This document shows, piece by piece, positions 1-8,214 of a stretch of 64,000 nucleotides of DNA. The notes beneath the pieces were generated by a model, which searched no databases, had not been told where the DNA came from, and was given only the letters and a program-made list of their open reading frames with translations. Source of the stretch: Streptomyces antibioticus (GTDB taxonomy: Bacteria > Actinomycetota > Actinomycetes > Streptomycetales > Streptomycetaceae); contig NZ_CM007717.1 in the NCBI RefSeq assembly GCF_002019855.1, forward strand, positions 7,201,750 through 7,265,749, given 5' to 3'. The position numbers were made by a program, and so were the translations under genes. The stretch's first letter is position 1. Every line of letters begins with the position of its first letter.

Positions 1-557
1 TTGAAGATCCCGGTGTCGGCCAGGACGGGCTCGGCCGCCCCGGCCACGTTGAAGAAGCGCAGACAGGCCGTCGCCATGCCGTGCGCCTGCCCCGCCGCCC
101 GCACCAGCCACTCGCCGGCGAGCTTGGTCTCGCCGTACGGGTTCACCGGGGCGCACGGGGTGTCCTCCGTGATGAGGTCCACATCCGGGTTGCCGTAGAC
201 GGCCGCGGACGAGGAGAACACGAAGCGGCGCACCCCGGCCGCGGCGACCGTCTCCAGGAGGGTGGCCAGACCGCCGACGTTGTCCCGGTAGTACAGGGTG
301 GGCCGCGCCACCGACTCGCCGACCTGCTTGTGCGCGGCCAGATGCACCACGCCCGTCACGGCGTGCTCGCCGAGCACCCGCTCCACCAGGGCGGCGTCCA
401 GCGACGAGCCCCGCACCAGCGGCACGTCCGCCGGCAGCCGGGCGGACACCCCGGACGAGAGGTCGTCCAGGACGACGACGCGCTCGCCGGCCGCGGTCAT
501 GGCACGCGCCACATGGGCGCCTATGTATCCGGCTCCGCCGGTGATCAGCCAGGTCAT
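1..557 (-). CDS. galE: UDP-glucose 4-epimerase-like NAD-dependent epimerase (partial, N-terminal part)
   Basis: Extended short-chain dehydrogenase that would interconvert UDP-glucose and UDP-galactose or a related nucleotide sugar in the cytoplasm. The minus-strand ATG at 557-555 gives MTWLITGGAGYIGAH, the NAD-binding GxxGxxG Rossmann motif. Further on are SSSAAVYG and the YGETK catalytic YxxxK. About 185 codons are visible and the C-terminal half lies beyond the left edge. It is divergent from the CDP-alcohol phosphotransferase operon at 893, so it may supply that operon's glycosyltransferase with sugar donor, but this is inference. Family assignment is firm; the exact sugar is not. Confidence 0.85.
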   Translation of the reverse strand, partial: MTWLITGGAGYIGAHVARAMTAAGERVVVLDDLSSGVSARLPADVPLVRGSSLDAALVERVLGEHAVTGVVHLAAHKQVGESVARPTLYYRDNVGGLATLLETVAAAGVRRFVFSSSAAVYGNPDVDLITEDTPCAPVNPYGETKLAGEWLVRAAGQAHGMATACLRFFNVAGAAEPVLADTGIF

Positions 558-892
558 GGCCGCCCACCCTATGCCGACACCCCGGCGCCGCCCGCAATGT
601 CCCCGATGTCCGCCCGCTCGGGAGGCGCGGTTTGTGAGCCGGGTCGCCGATCACCCATGATGATCTCGGCGGAGGCCGGTCCGCGTCAGGCACGGACCGG
701 GTCCGTCGGCACCGCGCCGCACGGCCGGAGCATGCCGACGGGAGCCTGAACGGCCGGTGAACACGGTCTTCCCGGCATCCGATAGCCTCTGCCGACAACG
801 CCGCCCGCCCGGCCCCGCCCGGTGCACCCCACGGGCGCCCCCACCTGCACACGACCGGCGCGGACGCGTCGGCACCCAGGGAGTGACTTCGG
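558..892. promoter_or_regulatory. Divergent intergenic region, no gene seen
   Basis: This 335-base gap separates the galE-like gene (minus) from the seven-gene operon starting at 893. No convincing ORF with a ribosome site is present. A TAGCCT hexamer at 783-788 fits a Streptomyces -10 for the rightward operon, with no good -35. An AGGGAG ribosome-binding sequence at 879-884 precedes the TTG at 893. No terminator-like hairpin was recognised. Confidence 0.4.
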
Positions 893-2683
893 TTGTCGAC
901 CGCCATCCTCACCGGTCAGCCGGTTCCCGGATCGTCGCTCGAAAGCGACCTGCGGTCCCTCGGCTTCGACGTCCTCTCGGCCGCCGACGCCGCCGAGACC
1001 GGGAGCCTGCTCGCCGCGATACCGGCCCAGGAGCGCGTCGCCGTGGTCGACGCCCGCTTCGTGGGCCACCCGCACGCGCTGCGCCTCGGTCTGACCGACC
1101 CCCGCTTCCCGCTCGCCGCGGTGCCGGGCGCGCTCACCGCGCAGCCCGCCGCCCGCGCCGCCCTCACCCGCGCGCTGGCCCACGAGAACGCGTCGAGCGG
1201 CGGCGCCCTGGTGGTGGACAGCCTCGCCGACCGGATCGCCGACGTCCTGGCGGCCGAGGGTGACGACGTCCACCGCCCCGAGCTGGGCCGTCTGGTCGCC
1301 GAGGTCCCCACCGACCCCCAGACCCGCAACGAGGCACGGCAGGCCGTGGCCGCCGTCGACGACGAGGCCGTACGCCTGAAGTCGGCCGTGAAGGCCCGCG
1401 ACGGGTTCTTCACCACCTTCTTCATCAGCCCGTACTCCCGTTACATCGCCCGCTGGTGCGCCCGCCGCGGGCTGACCCCGAACCAGGTCACCACCGCCTC
1501 CCTGATCACCGCGCTGATCGCGGCCGGCTGCGCGGCCACCGGCACCCGGGGCGGATTCGTCGCGGCAGGCGTGCTGCTGATCGCGTCCTTCGTGCTGGAC
1601 TGCACCGACGGCCAGCTCGCCCGCTACTCCCTCCAGTACTCCACGCTCGGTGCCTGGCTCGACGCCACCTTCGACCGCGCCAAGGAGTACGCCTACTACG
1701 CCGGCCTCGCCCTCGGCGCGGCCCGCGGCGGCGACGACGTGTGGGCGCTCGCCCTGGGCGCGATGATCCTCCAGACCTGCCGGCACGTCGTGGACTTCTC
1801 CTTCAACGAGGCCAACCACGACGCCACGGCCAACACCAGCCCCACCGCCGCCCTCTCCGGCAAGCTCGACAGCGTCGGCTGGACGGTCTGGGCGCGGCGG
1901 ATGATCGTCCTGCCCATCGGCGAACGCTGGGCCATGATCGCCGTCCTCACGGCGGTCACCACCCCCCGCATCACCTTCTACGTCCTGCTGATCGGCTGCG
2001 CCTTCGCGGCGACCTACACCACGGCCGGACGCGTGCTGCGCTCGCTGACCCGCAAGGCCCGCCGCACGGACCGGGCGGCCAGGGCACTGGCGGACCTCGC
2101 GGACAACGGTCCGCTCGTCGGTGCGCTCGTTCCCGTCCTGAAGGGCCGCGGCCCCCGCATCGCACCGCTCAGTGCCGGTCTCGGCGCCGTCCTGGTGGTG
2201 GCCGCCGCCTGGGCCTGGGGCCCGAGCTGGTGGGTCGTCCTGCCGGCCGCCCTGTACGTCGTCACCTCGGCCGAGGCCGTCACCCGCCCCCTCAAGGGCG
2301 CCCTGGACTGGCTGGTCCCGCCGATCCTGCGGGCCGGCGAGTACCTGACCGTCCTGGTCCTGGCGGCCCGCTCCGATGTGAACGGAGCGCTTCCGGCGGC
2401 TTTCGGACTGGTGGCCGCCGTCGCCTACCATCACTACGACACGGTGTACCGCATCCGCGGCGACGCCGGAGCGCCGCCGGCCTGGCTGGTGCGTGCCATC
2501 GGGGGACAGGACGGGCGGACCCTGCTCGTCGCCGTGCTGGCCGCGCTGCTCACCGGCGCGCAGTTCACGGTCGCGCTCACGGCCCTGGCCGTGGCCGTCG
2601 CCCTCGTGGTGCTCGTCGAGAGCACCCGCTTCTGGGTCTCCGCAGGGGCCCCAGCCGTACACGACGAAGGAGAACCCGCATGA
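893..2683 (+). CDS. CDP-alcohol phosphatidyltransferase with N-terminal extension and membrane C-terminus (DUF5941-like)
   Basis: Integral membrane protein (596 aa) that should transfer a phospho-alcohol from a CDP-linked donor to an acceptor alcohol. The complete family signature is present: D236-x2-D239-G-x2-A-R-x8-G253-x3-D257-x3-D261, with all four metal/catalytic aspartates. Residues 1 to about 160 form a soluble domain I do not recognise. After the transferase domain comes a further hydrophobic region (about 420-590) that resembles the DUF5941 extension found in actinobacteria (from memory). TTG start at 893 is chosen for the AGGGAG upstream. Its stop overlaps the next start (ATGA), so translation is probably coupled. 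Donor and acceptor are unknown. Confidence 0.8.
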   Translation: MSTAILTGQPVPGSSLESDLRSLGFDVLSAADAAETGSLLAAIPAQERVAVVDARFVGHPHALRLGLTDPRFPLAAVPGALTAQPAARAALTRALAHENASSGGALVVDSLADRIADVLAAEGDDVHRPELGRLVAEVPTDPQTRNEARQAVAAVDDEAVRLKSAVKARDGFFTTFFISPYSRYIARWCARRGLTPNQVTTASLITALIAAGCAATGTRGGFVAAGVLLIASFVLDCTDGQLARYSLQYSTLGAWLDATFDRAKEYAYYAGLALGAARGGDDVWALALGAMILQTCRHVVDFSFNEANHDATANTSPTAALSGKLDSVGWTVWARRMIVLPIGERWAMIAVLTAVTTPRITFYVLLIGCAFAATYTTAGRVLRSLTRKARRTDRAARALADLADNGPLVGALVPVLKGRGPRIAPLSAGLGAVLVVAAAWAWGPSWWVVLPAALYVVTSAEAVTRPLKGALDWLVPPILRAGEYLTVLVLAARSDVNGALPAAFGLVAAVAYHHYDTVYRIRGDAGAPPAWLVRAIGGQDGRTLLVAVLAALLTGAQFTVALTALAVAVALVVLVESTRFWVSAGAPAVHDEGEPA

Positions 2684-3432
2684 TCGGCCTCGTGCTGGCG
2701 GCCGGCGCCGGACGCCGTCTGCGCCCCTACACCGACAGCCTGCCCAAGGCGCTGGTGCCGGTGGGGCCCGCGGGCATAGAGGGCGAGCCCACGGTCCTGG
2801 ACCTGACGCTCGGCAACTTCGCCGAGATCGGTCTGACCGAGGTCGCGGTGATCGTCGGCTACCGCAAGGAGGCCGTGTACGCGCGCAAGGAGGCGCTGGA
2901 GGCGAAGTACGGCCTCAAGCTCACCCTGATCGACAACGACAAGGCCGAGGAGTGGAACAACGCCTACTCCCTGTGGTGCGGCCGTGACGCCCTCAAGGAC
3001 GGCGTGATCCTCGCCAACGGCGACACCGTGCACCCGGTCTCCGTCGAGAAGACCCTGCTCGCCGCCCGCGGCGACGGCAAGAGGATCATCCTCGCGCTGG
3101 ACACCGTGAAGTCCCTGGCCGACGAGGAGATGAAGGTCGTCGTCGACCCCGCCCAGGGCATGACGAAGATCACCAAGCTGATGGACCCGGCCGAGGCCAC
3201 CGGTGAGTACATCGGCGTCACGCTCATCGAGGGCGACGCCGCCCCCGACCTGGCCGACGCGCTGAAGAAGGTCTGGGAGACCGACCCCCAGCAGTTCTAC
3301 GAGCACGGCTACCAGGAGCTGGTCGACCGCGGCTTCCGGATCGACGTCGCCCCGATCGGCGAGGTCGCCTGGGTCGAGATCGACAACCACGACGACCTCG
3401 CCCGGGGACGGGAGATCGCGTGCCAGTACTGA
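2680..3432 (+). CDS. Sugar/polyol-phosphate nucleotidyltransferase (LicC-like cytidylyltransferase family)
   Basis: Cytoplasmic GT-A-fold nucleotidyltransferase (250 aa) that would join a nucleotide to a phosphorylated alcohol or sugar. Evidence: the N-terminal signature LAAGAGRRLRPYT followed by LPKALVPVG, plus a mid-protein NGDTV metal-site segment (NxD). Length fits the short phosphocholine/inositol-phosphate cytidylyltransferase branch rather than the roughly 290-aa RmlA type. It overlaps genes on both sides (4 bases upstream, 13 downstream) and lies between a CDP-alcohol transferase and a glycerol-1-phosphate-dehydrogenase-like gene. The simplest reading is that it makes the CDP-alcohol donor used by the transferases. 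The nucleotide and substrate are inferred. Confidence 0.8.
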   Translation: MIGLVLAAGAGRRLRPYTDSLPKALVPVGPAGIEGEPTVLDLTLGNFAEIGLTEVAVIVGYRKEAVYARKEALEAKYGLKLTLIDNDKAEEWNNAYSLWCGRDALKDGVILANGDTVHPVSVEKTLLAARGDGKRIILALDTVKSLADEEMKVVVDPAQGMTKITKLMDPAEATGEYIGVTLIEGDAAPDLADALKKVWETDPQQFYEHGYQELVDRGFRIDVAPIGEVAWVEIDNHDDLARGREIACQY

Positions 3433-4481
3433 CCCGGCTCATCCCCTCACCGGTCGTCGTCGACATCCGCCCGGGTGCCCTCGACGACCTCGGGGGCGTC
3501 CTCGCCGACGAGCGCATCTCGCACTCCGGCAAGCTCGCCGTCGCCGTCAGCGGCGGCTCCGGCGCCCGGCTGCGCGCCCGGCTCGAACCGTCCCTGCCCG
3601 GCGCCGCCTGGTACGAGGTCGGCGGCGGCACCCTCGACGACGCGGTCCGGCTGGCGAGCGACATAAAGGCCGGCCACTACGACGCGGTCGTGGGCCTCGG
3701 CGGCGGCAAGATCATCGACTGCGCGAAGTTCGCTGCGGCACGGGTCGGCCTCCCGCTGGTCGCCGTCCCCACGAACCTCGCGCACGACGGACTGTGCTCG
3801 CCGGTCGCCACCCTCGACAACGACGCGGGCCGCGGCTCCTACGGCGTGCCCAACCCGATCGCCGTCGTGATCGACCTCGACGTCATCCGCGAGGCCCCGG
3901 TGCGGTTCGTACGGGCCGGGATCGGCGACGCGGTGTCGAACATCTCGGCCATCGCGGACTGGGAGCTGGCGGCCCGGGTCAAGGGCGAGAAGATCGACGG
4001 CCTAGCCGCCGCGATCGCCCGCCAGGCCGGCGAGGCCGTCCTGCGCCACCCGGGCGGGGTCGGCGACACCGGCTTCCTCCAGGTGCTGGCCGAGGCGCTG
4101 GTGCTCAGCGGTATCGCGATGTCGGTCTCGGGCGACTCCCGCCCGTCCTCCGGCGCCTGCCACGAGATCAACCACGCCTTCGACCTGCTCTTCCCCAAGC
4201 GGGCCGCCGCCCACGGCGAGCAGTGCGGTCTCGGCGCGGCCTTCGCGATGTATCTGCGCGGAGCCCACGACGAGTCGGCCTACATGGCCGAGGTGCTGCG
4301 CAGACACGGGCTTCCGGTGCTCCCGGAGGAGATCGGCTTCACGGTGGACGAGTTCGTCCGCGTCGTGGAGTTCGCCCCCGAGACCCGGCCCGGCCGCTAC
4401 ACGATCCTCGAACACCTCGACCTCAAGCCCGAACAGATCAAGGACACCTACGCCGACTATGTCAAGGCCATCGGTAGCTGA
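3420..4481 (+). CDS. sn-glycerol-1-phosphate dehydrogenase-like protein (EgsA/AraM family)
   Basis: Iron/zinc-dependent alcohol dehydrogenase-fold protein (353 aa). The family reduces dihydroxyacetone phosphate with NAD(P)H to sn-glycerol-1-phosphate, the archaeal stereoisomer. Visible features: nucleotide-binding GLGGGKIID (GGGK at 94-97), and candidate metal ligands D170 (GIGD), H248 in GACHEINH and H265 in HGEQ. The GDSRPSSG segment before H248 matches the family's SRPxSG signature. Start is GTG 3420, 13 bases inside the upstream gene. Beside a nucleotidyltransferase and CDP-alcohol transferases, it plausibly supplies the phospho-glycerol to be activated. It could instead act on another polyol phosphate. 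Confidence 0.82.
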   Translation: MPVLTRLIPSPVVVDIRPGALDDLGGVLADERISHSGKLAVAVSGGSGARLRARLEPSLPGAAWYEVGGGTLDDAVRLASDIKAGHYDAVVGLGGGKIIDCAKFAAARVGLPLVAVPTNLAHDGLCSPVATLDNDAGRGSYGVPNPIAVVIDLDVIREAPVRFVRAGIGDAVSNISAIADWELAARVKGEKIDGLAAAIARQAGEAVLRHPGGVGDTGFLQVLAEALVLSGIAMSVSGDSRPSSGACHEINHAFDLLFPKRAAAHGEQCGLGAAFAMYLRGAHDESAYMAEVLRRHGLPVLPEEIGFTVDEFVRVVEFAPETRPGRYTILEHLDLKPEQIKDTYADYVKAIGS

Positions 4482-5238
4482 ACTCAGACCGGTCGTCCAC
4501 CCTCCGGGGGTGAAGGACCGGCGCAGCGGTGAGCACTGGATGGGGCGCCTCTACATGCGTGAGGTGTCCTTGCGGGTCGACCGCTACCTGGTGAACACCA
4601 GGGTCACGCCCAACCAGCTCACGTACCTGATGACCGTCTTCGGCGTGCTCGCCGCCCCGGCACTGCTGGTGCCGGGGATCACGGGCGCCGTGCTCGGCGT
4701 GGTCTGCGTGCAGATGTATCTGCTGCTGGACTGCGTCGACGGCGAGATCGCCCGCTGGAAGAAGCAGTACTCGCTGAACGGCGTCTACCTGGACCGGGTC
4801 GGCGCCTATCTCACCGACGCCGCCGTGCTGGTCGGCTTCGGTCTGCGCGCCGCCGACCTGTGGGGGACGGGCCGGATCGACTGGCTGTGGGCCTTCCTCG
4901 GCACGCTCGCCGCGCTCGGCGCCATCCTGATCAAGGCGGAGACCGACCTGGTGGGCGTCGCCCGCCACCAGGGCGGGCTGCCGCCGGTCAAGGAGGCGGC
5001 CGCCGAGCCGCGCTCCTCCGGCATGGCGCTGGCCCGCCGGGCGGCCGCCGCGCTCAAGTTCCACCGGCTGATCCTCGGCATCGAGGCGTCCCTGCTGATC
5101 CTGGCCCTGGCGGTCGTGGACCAGGTGCGCGGCGACCTCTTCTTCACCCGGCTCGGGGTGGCCGTCCTGGCCGGCATCGCGCTGCTCCAGACCGTGCTGC
5201 ACCTGGTGTCCATCCTCGCCTCCAGCAGGCTGAAGTGA
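4459..5238 (+). CDS. Second CDP-alcohol phosphatidyltransferase, atypical active site
   Basis: Membrane protein (259 aa) of the CDP-alcohol phosphatidyltransferase family. The signature is D91-x2-D94-G95-x2-A98-R99-x8-G108-x3-D112, but the residue where the fourth aspartate belongs (116) is alanine: the segment reads GVYLDRVGA. That aspartate is the proposed general base, so the enzyme may use another residue, act on an unusual acceptor, or be regulatory. Several hydrophobic segments follow. ATG 4459 lies 23 bases inside the dehydrogenase gene, and the stop overlaps the next GTG (GTGA). Family is clear; activity is uncertain because of the substitution. Confidence 0.8.
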   Translation: MSRPSVAELRPVVHPPGVKDRRSGEHWMGRLYMREVSLRVDRYLVNTRVTPNQLTYLMTVFGVLAAPALLVPGITGAVLGVVCVQMYLLLDCVDGEIARWKKQYSLNGVYLDRVGAYLTDAAVLVGFGLRAADLWGTGRIDWLWAFLGTLAALGAILIKAETDLVGVARHQGGLPPVKEAAAEPRSSGMALARRAAAALKFHRLILGIEASLLILALAVVDQVRGDLFFTRLGVAVLAGIALLQTVLHLVSILASSRLK

Positions 5239-6116
5239 GTGGCGTCAAGGTCGGCGCGGTCGTCATCACCATGGGCAACCGGCCGGACGAGCTGAGGGCC
5301 CTGCTCGACTCCGTCGCCCAGCAGGACGGCGACCCGGTCGAGGTCGTCGTGGTCGGCAACGGCTCGCCCGTCCCGGACGTCCCCGAGGGCGTCCGCACGG
5401 TCGAGCTGCCCGAGAACCTCGGCATCCCCGGCGGCCGCAACGTCGGCATCGAGTCCTTCGGACCCGGCGGCCGGGACGTCGACGTCCTGCTCTTCCTCGA
5501 CGACGACGGCCTGCTGCCGCGGCACGACACCGCCGCGCTGTGCCGGGAGGCGTTCGCCGCCGACCCCGCGCTCGGCATCATCAGCTTCCGCATCGCCGAC
5601 CCGGACACCGGCGTCACCCAGCGCCGCCACGTCCCCCGGCTGCGCGCCGCCGACCCGATGCGCTCCTCCCGGGTCACCACCTTCCTGGGCGGCGCCAACG
5701 CCGTCCGTACGAAGGTCTTCGCAGACGTGGGTGGACTGCCGGACGAGTTCTTCTACGCCCATGAGGAGACCGACCTCGCCTGGCGGGCCCTCGACGCGGG
5801 CTGGATGATCGACTACCGGTCGGACATGGTCCTCCACCACCCCACGACGGCGCCCTCCCGGCACGCGGTCTACCACCGGATGGTGGCCCGCAACCGGGTC
5901 TGGCTGGCCCGCCGGAACCTGCCCGCCCCGCTGGTCCCCGTCTATCTCGGGGTGTGGCTGCTGCTCACCCTGGCCCGGCGCCCCTCGGGGCCGGCGCTGC
6001 GGGCGTGGCTCGGCGGCTTCCGGGAAGGCTGGACCACACCCTGCGGTCCACGCAGGCCCATGAAGTGGCGTACGGTGTGGCGGCTGACCCGACTGGGCCG
6101 GCCCCCGGTGATCTGA
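5235..6116 (+). CDS. Family 2 glycosyltransferase
   Basis: GT-A glycosyltransferase (293 aa) that would add a sugar from a nucleotide-sugar donor to the product of this operon at the membrane. It begins VGAVVITMGNRPDELRALL and has the acceptor-region motif ENLGIPGGRNVG, the LFLDDDG metal-binding DxD-type motif, and a FFYAHEETDLAWR segment typical of the rhamnosyl/galactosyl GT2 subgroup. A hydrophobic stretch near the C-terminus (about 235-255) may anchor it. GTG 5235 overlaps the upstream stop. Donor is unknown; the galE-like epimerase next to the operon is suggestive only. Confidence 0.85.
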   Translation: MSGVKVGAVVITMGNRPDELRALLDSVAQQDGDPVEVVVVGNGSPVPDVPEGVRTVELPENLGIPGGRNVGIESFGPGGRDVDVLLFLDDDGLLPRHDTAALCREAFAADPALGIISFRIADPDTGVTQRRHVPRLRAADPMRSSRVTTFLGGANAVRTKVFADVGGLPDEFFYAHEETDLAWRALDAGWMIDYRSDMVLHHPTTAPSRHAVYHRMVARNRVWLARRNLPAPLVPVYLGVWLLLTLARRPSGPALRAWLGGFREGWTTPCGPRRPMKWRTVWRLTRLGRPPVI

Positions 6117-6216
6117 CAAGCTCGTCCCTGAGGGCTCCCCGGGACGTTCGGCGGGCCCCCCGGCTCATGCCAGCCCCGTCAAGGCTGCGCATCGCGAAGA
6201 CGAAAGTTTCCTACTT

Positions 6217-7146
6217 GTGAGTGAGACAACGCATGACGGCGGAGTCGCGGTGAGCGCGCCCCCGTCGCCCGACGAGGGCCTGACGGCCGCGGAGCTGGCC
6301 GCCAAGTACGGGCTGTCCGTGAGCGGCGCCCGGCCCCGTGTGCGGGAGTACGTCCGCCAGCTCTGGGGACGCCGGCACTTCATCCTGGCGTTCTCCCGGG
6401 CCAAGCTGACCGCGCAGTACAGCCAGGCCAAGCTCGGCCAGCTCTGGCAGGTGGCCACGCCCCTGCTCAACGCGTTCGTGTACTTCATGATCTTCGGCGT
6501 GCTGCTCAACGCCAGCCGCGGGATGTCCAAGGACGTGTACATCCCGTTCCTGGTCACGGGCGTCTTCGTGTTCACCTTCACCCAGAGTTCGGTGATGAGC
6601 GGGGTCCGGGCGATCTCCGGCAACCTCGGCCTGGTCCGCGCCCTGCACTTCCCGCGCGCCTCGCTGCCGATCTCCTTCGCGCTCCAGCAGCTCCAGCAGC
6701 TCCTGTACTCGATGATCGTGCTGTTCCTGGTCGTCATCGGCTTCGGCAGCTACCCGGACGCCTCCTGGCTGCTGATCGTCCCCGTCCTCGTCCTCCAGTT
6801 CTGCTTCAACACCGGTCTGGCGCTGGTGTTCGCCCGGGCCGGCGCGAAGACGCCGGACCTCGCGCAGCTCATGCCGTTCGTGATGCGGACCTGGATGTAC
6901 GCGTCCGGCGTGATGTTCTCCATCCCGGTCTTCCTCGCGGACAAGCCGGCCTGGGTGGCGAACGTCCTGCAGTGGAACCCGGCGGCCATCTACATGGACC
7001 TGATGCGCTACGCGCTCATCGAGGAGTACGGCTCGAAGAACCTCCCGGACCACGTCTGGGCGGTCGCGGTCGGCTGGGCCCTGCTGTTCGCCGTCGGCGG
7101 CTTCCTGTACTTCTGGAAGGCGGAGGAGAGGTACGGCCGTGGCTGA
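6217..7146 (+). CDS. ABC-2 type polysaccharide/teichoic-acid export permease (TagG/Wzm-like)
   Basis: Membrane subunit (309 aa) of an ABC exporter for lipid-linked glycans. A roughly 40-residue cytoplasmic N-terminus precedes the family's amphipathic segment (RAKLTAQYSQAKLGQLWQ) and about six hydrophobic helices. The spacing and the WNPAAIYMDLMRYALIEE segment match O-antigen/teichoic acid exporters rather than drug pumps. GTG 6217 is used. About 100 bases separate it from the glycosyltransferase, room for a second promoter, but direction and theme fit one operon. It overlaps the ATPase gene by 8 bases. Confidence 0.87.
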   Translation: MSETTHDGGVAVSAPPSPDEGLTAAELAAKYGLSVSGARPRVREYVRQLWGRRHFILAFSRAKLTAQYSQAKLGQLWQVATPLLNAFVYFMIFGVLLNASRGMSKDVYIPFLVTGVFVFTFTQSSVMSGVRAISGNLGLVRALHFPRASLPISFALQQLQQLLYSMIVLFLVVIGFGSYPDASWLLIVPVLVLQFCFNTGLALVFARAGAKTPDLAQLMPFVMRTWMYASGVMFSIPVFLADKPAWVANVLQWNPAAIYMDLMRYALIEEYGSKNLPDHVWAVAVGWALLFAVGGFLYFWKAEERYGRG

Positions 7147-7927
7147 GCAGCTTCCGGGACAGCGCGTCCCCACCGTCATCGCCGACGACGTGCACATCGT
7201 GTACCGGGTCAACGGCGCCAGGACCGGCAAGGGCAGCGCCACCGCGGCCCTCAGCCGGATCGTCAAGCGCGGCTCCGGCGACGAGGCGCGCGGCGTGCGC
7301 AAGGTGCACGCGGTGCGCGGGGTCTCCTTCGTCGCCTACCGGGGCGAGGCCATCGGTCTGATCGGCTCCAACGGCTCCGGCAAGTCCACCCTGCTGCGCG
7401 CCATCGCCGGTCTGCTGCCGCCGGAGAGCGGCCGGGTCTACACCGACGGCCAGCCCTCGCTGCTGGGTGTCAACGCGGCCCTGATGAACGACCTGACCGG
7501 CGAGCGCAACGTCATCCTCGGCGGGCTCGCCATGGGCATGACCCGCGAGCAGGTCAAGGAGCGCTACCAGCAGATCGTCGACTTCTCGGGCATCAACGAG
7601 AAGGGCGACTTCATCACCCTGCCGATGCGCACCTACTCCTCCGGCATGGCGGCCCGGCTGCGGTTCTCCATCGCCGCCGCCAAGGACCACGACGTCCTCA
7701 TGATCGACGAGGCCCTCGCCACCGGCGACCGCAAGTTCCAGAAGCGCTCCGAGGAACGCATCAGGGAGCTGCGCAAGCAGGCGGGCACGGTATTTCTGGT
7801 CAGTCACAGCAACAAGTCGATCCGCGACACCTGCGACCGCGTGCTGTGGCTGGAACGCGGCGAACTGCGCCTCGACGGCCCGACCGAAGAGGTCCTCAAG
7901 GAGTACGAGAAGTTCACCGGCAAGTAG
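7139..7927 (+). CDS. ABC transporter ATP-binding protein (TagH/Wzt-like)
   Basis: ATPase subunit (262 aa) partnering the permease at 6217. Walker A is GSNGSGKST, the signature is YSSGMAARL (the variant typical of Wzt/TagH exporters) and Walker B is VLMIDEAL with a following HSNKSIRDTCDRVLWLERG switch region. It ends soon after the nucleotide-binding domain and lacks the C-terminal carbohydrate-binding domain found in some Wzt proteins, so it should not read a glycan cap itself. GTG start 7139. A strong hairpin directly downstream closes the operon. Confidence 0.9.
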   Translation: MAEQLPGQRVPTVIADDVHIVYRVNGARTGKGSATAALSRIVKRGSGDEARGVRKVHAVRGVSFVAYRGEAIGLIGSNGSGKSTLLRAIAGLLPPESGRVYTDGQPSLLGVNAALMNDLTGERNVILGGLAMGMTREQVKERYQQIVDFSGINEKGDFITLPMRTYSSGMAARLRFSIAAAKDHDVLMIDEALATGDRKFQKRSEERIRELRKQAGTVFLVSHSNKSIRDTCDRVLWLERGELRLDGPTEEVLKEYEKFTGK

Positions 7928-7940
7928 GCGGCGACATGCG

Positions 7941-7972
7941 CGGGCCCTGCCGGAACTGTCCGGCGGGGCCCG
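7941..7972 (+). terminator. Terminator-like hairpin after the ABC export operon
   Basis: Arms 7941-7954 (CGGGCCCTGCCGGA) and 7959-7972 pair over 14 positions with one G-U pair and a 4-base loop. It begins 13 bases after the ATPase stop codon and separates this operon from the hopanoid operon. No T-run follows, as is usual in Streptomyces. Confidence 0.7.
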
Positions 7973-8071
7973 GCGTCTGCAAAGGAAACGTCAACTCCGG
8001 CCGCGCTTCGGAATCTTGGCGCCAATTGGTGTGTTGTTGTGATGCGCGGGACACCCCCACGAACCATGTTG

Positions 8072-8095
8072 CGTTGTACAACGTAAGCTGTACAG
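8072..8095. promoter_or_regulatory. Paired palindromes upstream of the hopanoid operon
   Basis: The 349-base gap 7928-8276 holds the terminator above, these palindromes and a short upstream ORF (8215). CGTTGTACAACG (8072-8083) is a perfect 12-base palindrome and CTGTACAG (8088-8095) a perfect 8-base palindrome, sharing a TGTACA core and centred 14 bases apart. Two further overlapping palindromes lie at 8016-8025 (TTGGCGCCAA) and 8022-8029 (CCAATTGG). A GATAAT at 8120-8125 could be a -10. An operator role is inference. Confidence 0.4.
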
Positions 8096-8214
8096 GTCCC
8101 GAACCACGTCAAGTAGGGCGATAATGCGCGACACCTTCCGCCGGGACGGCCGGGCGGGCGTGTCCGAAATAGTGTGTCTTGGGTCGGCGGTGTAGAACGG
8201 GAGATGTGACGGCA

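Noticed and set aside
686..2662. Long minus-strand open frame (658 codons) opposite the first CDP-alcohol transferase
   Set aside because: Gly/Arg/Asp/His-rich antisense translation of a GC-rich gene, no ribosome site or domain, and the plus-strand frame has full catalytic motifs.
7952..7975. ECF-sigma-like GGAAC ... GTCT promoter before the hopanoid operon
   Set aside because: The GGAAC is part of the perfect stem of the terminator at 7941-7972, so the resemblance is likely chance.
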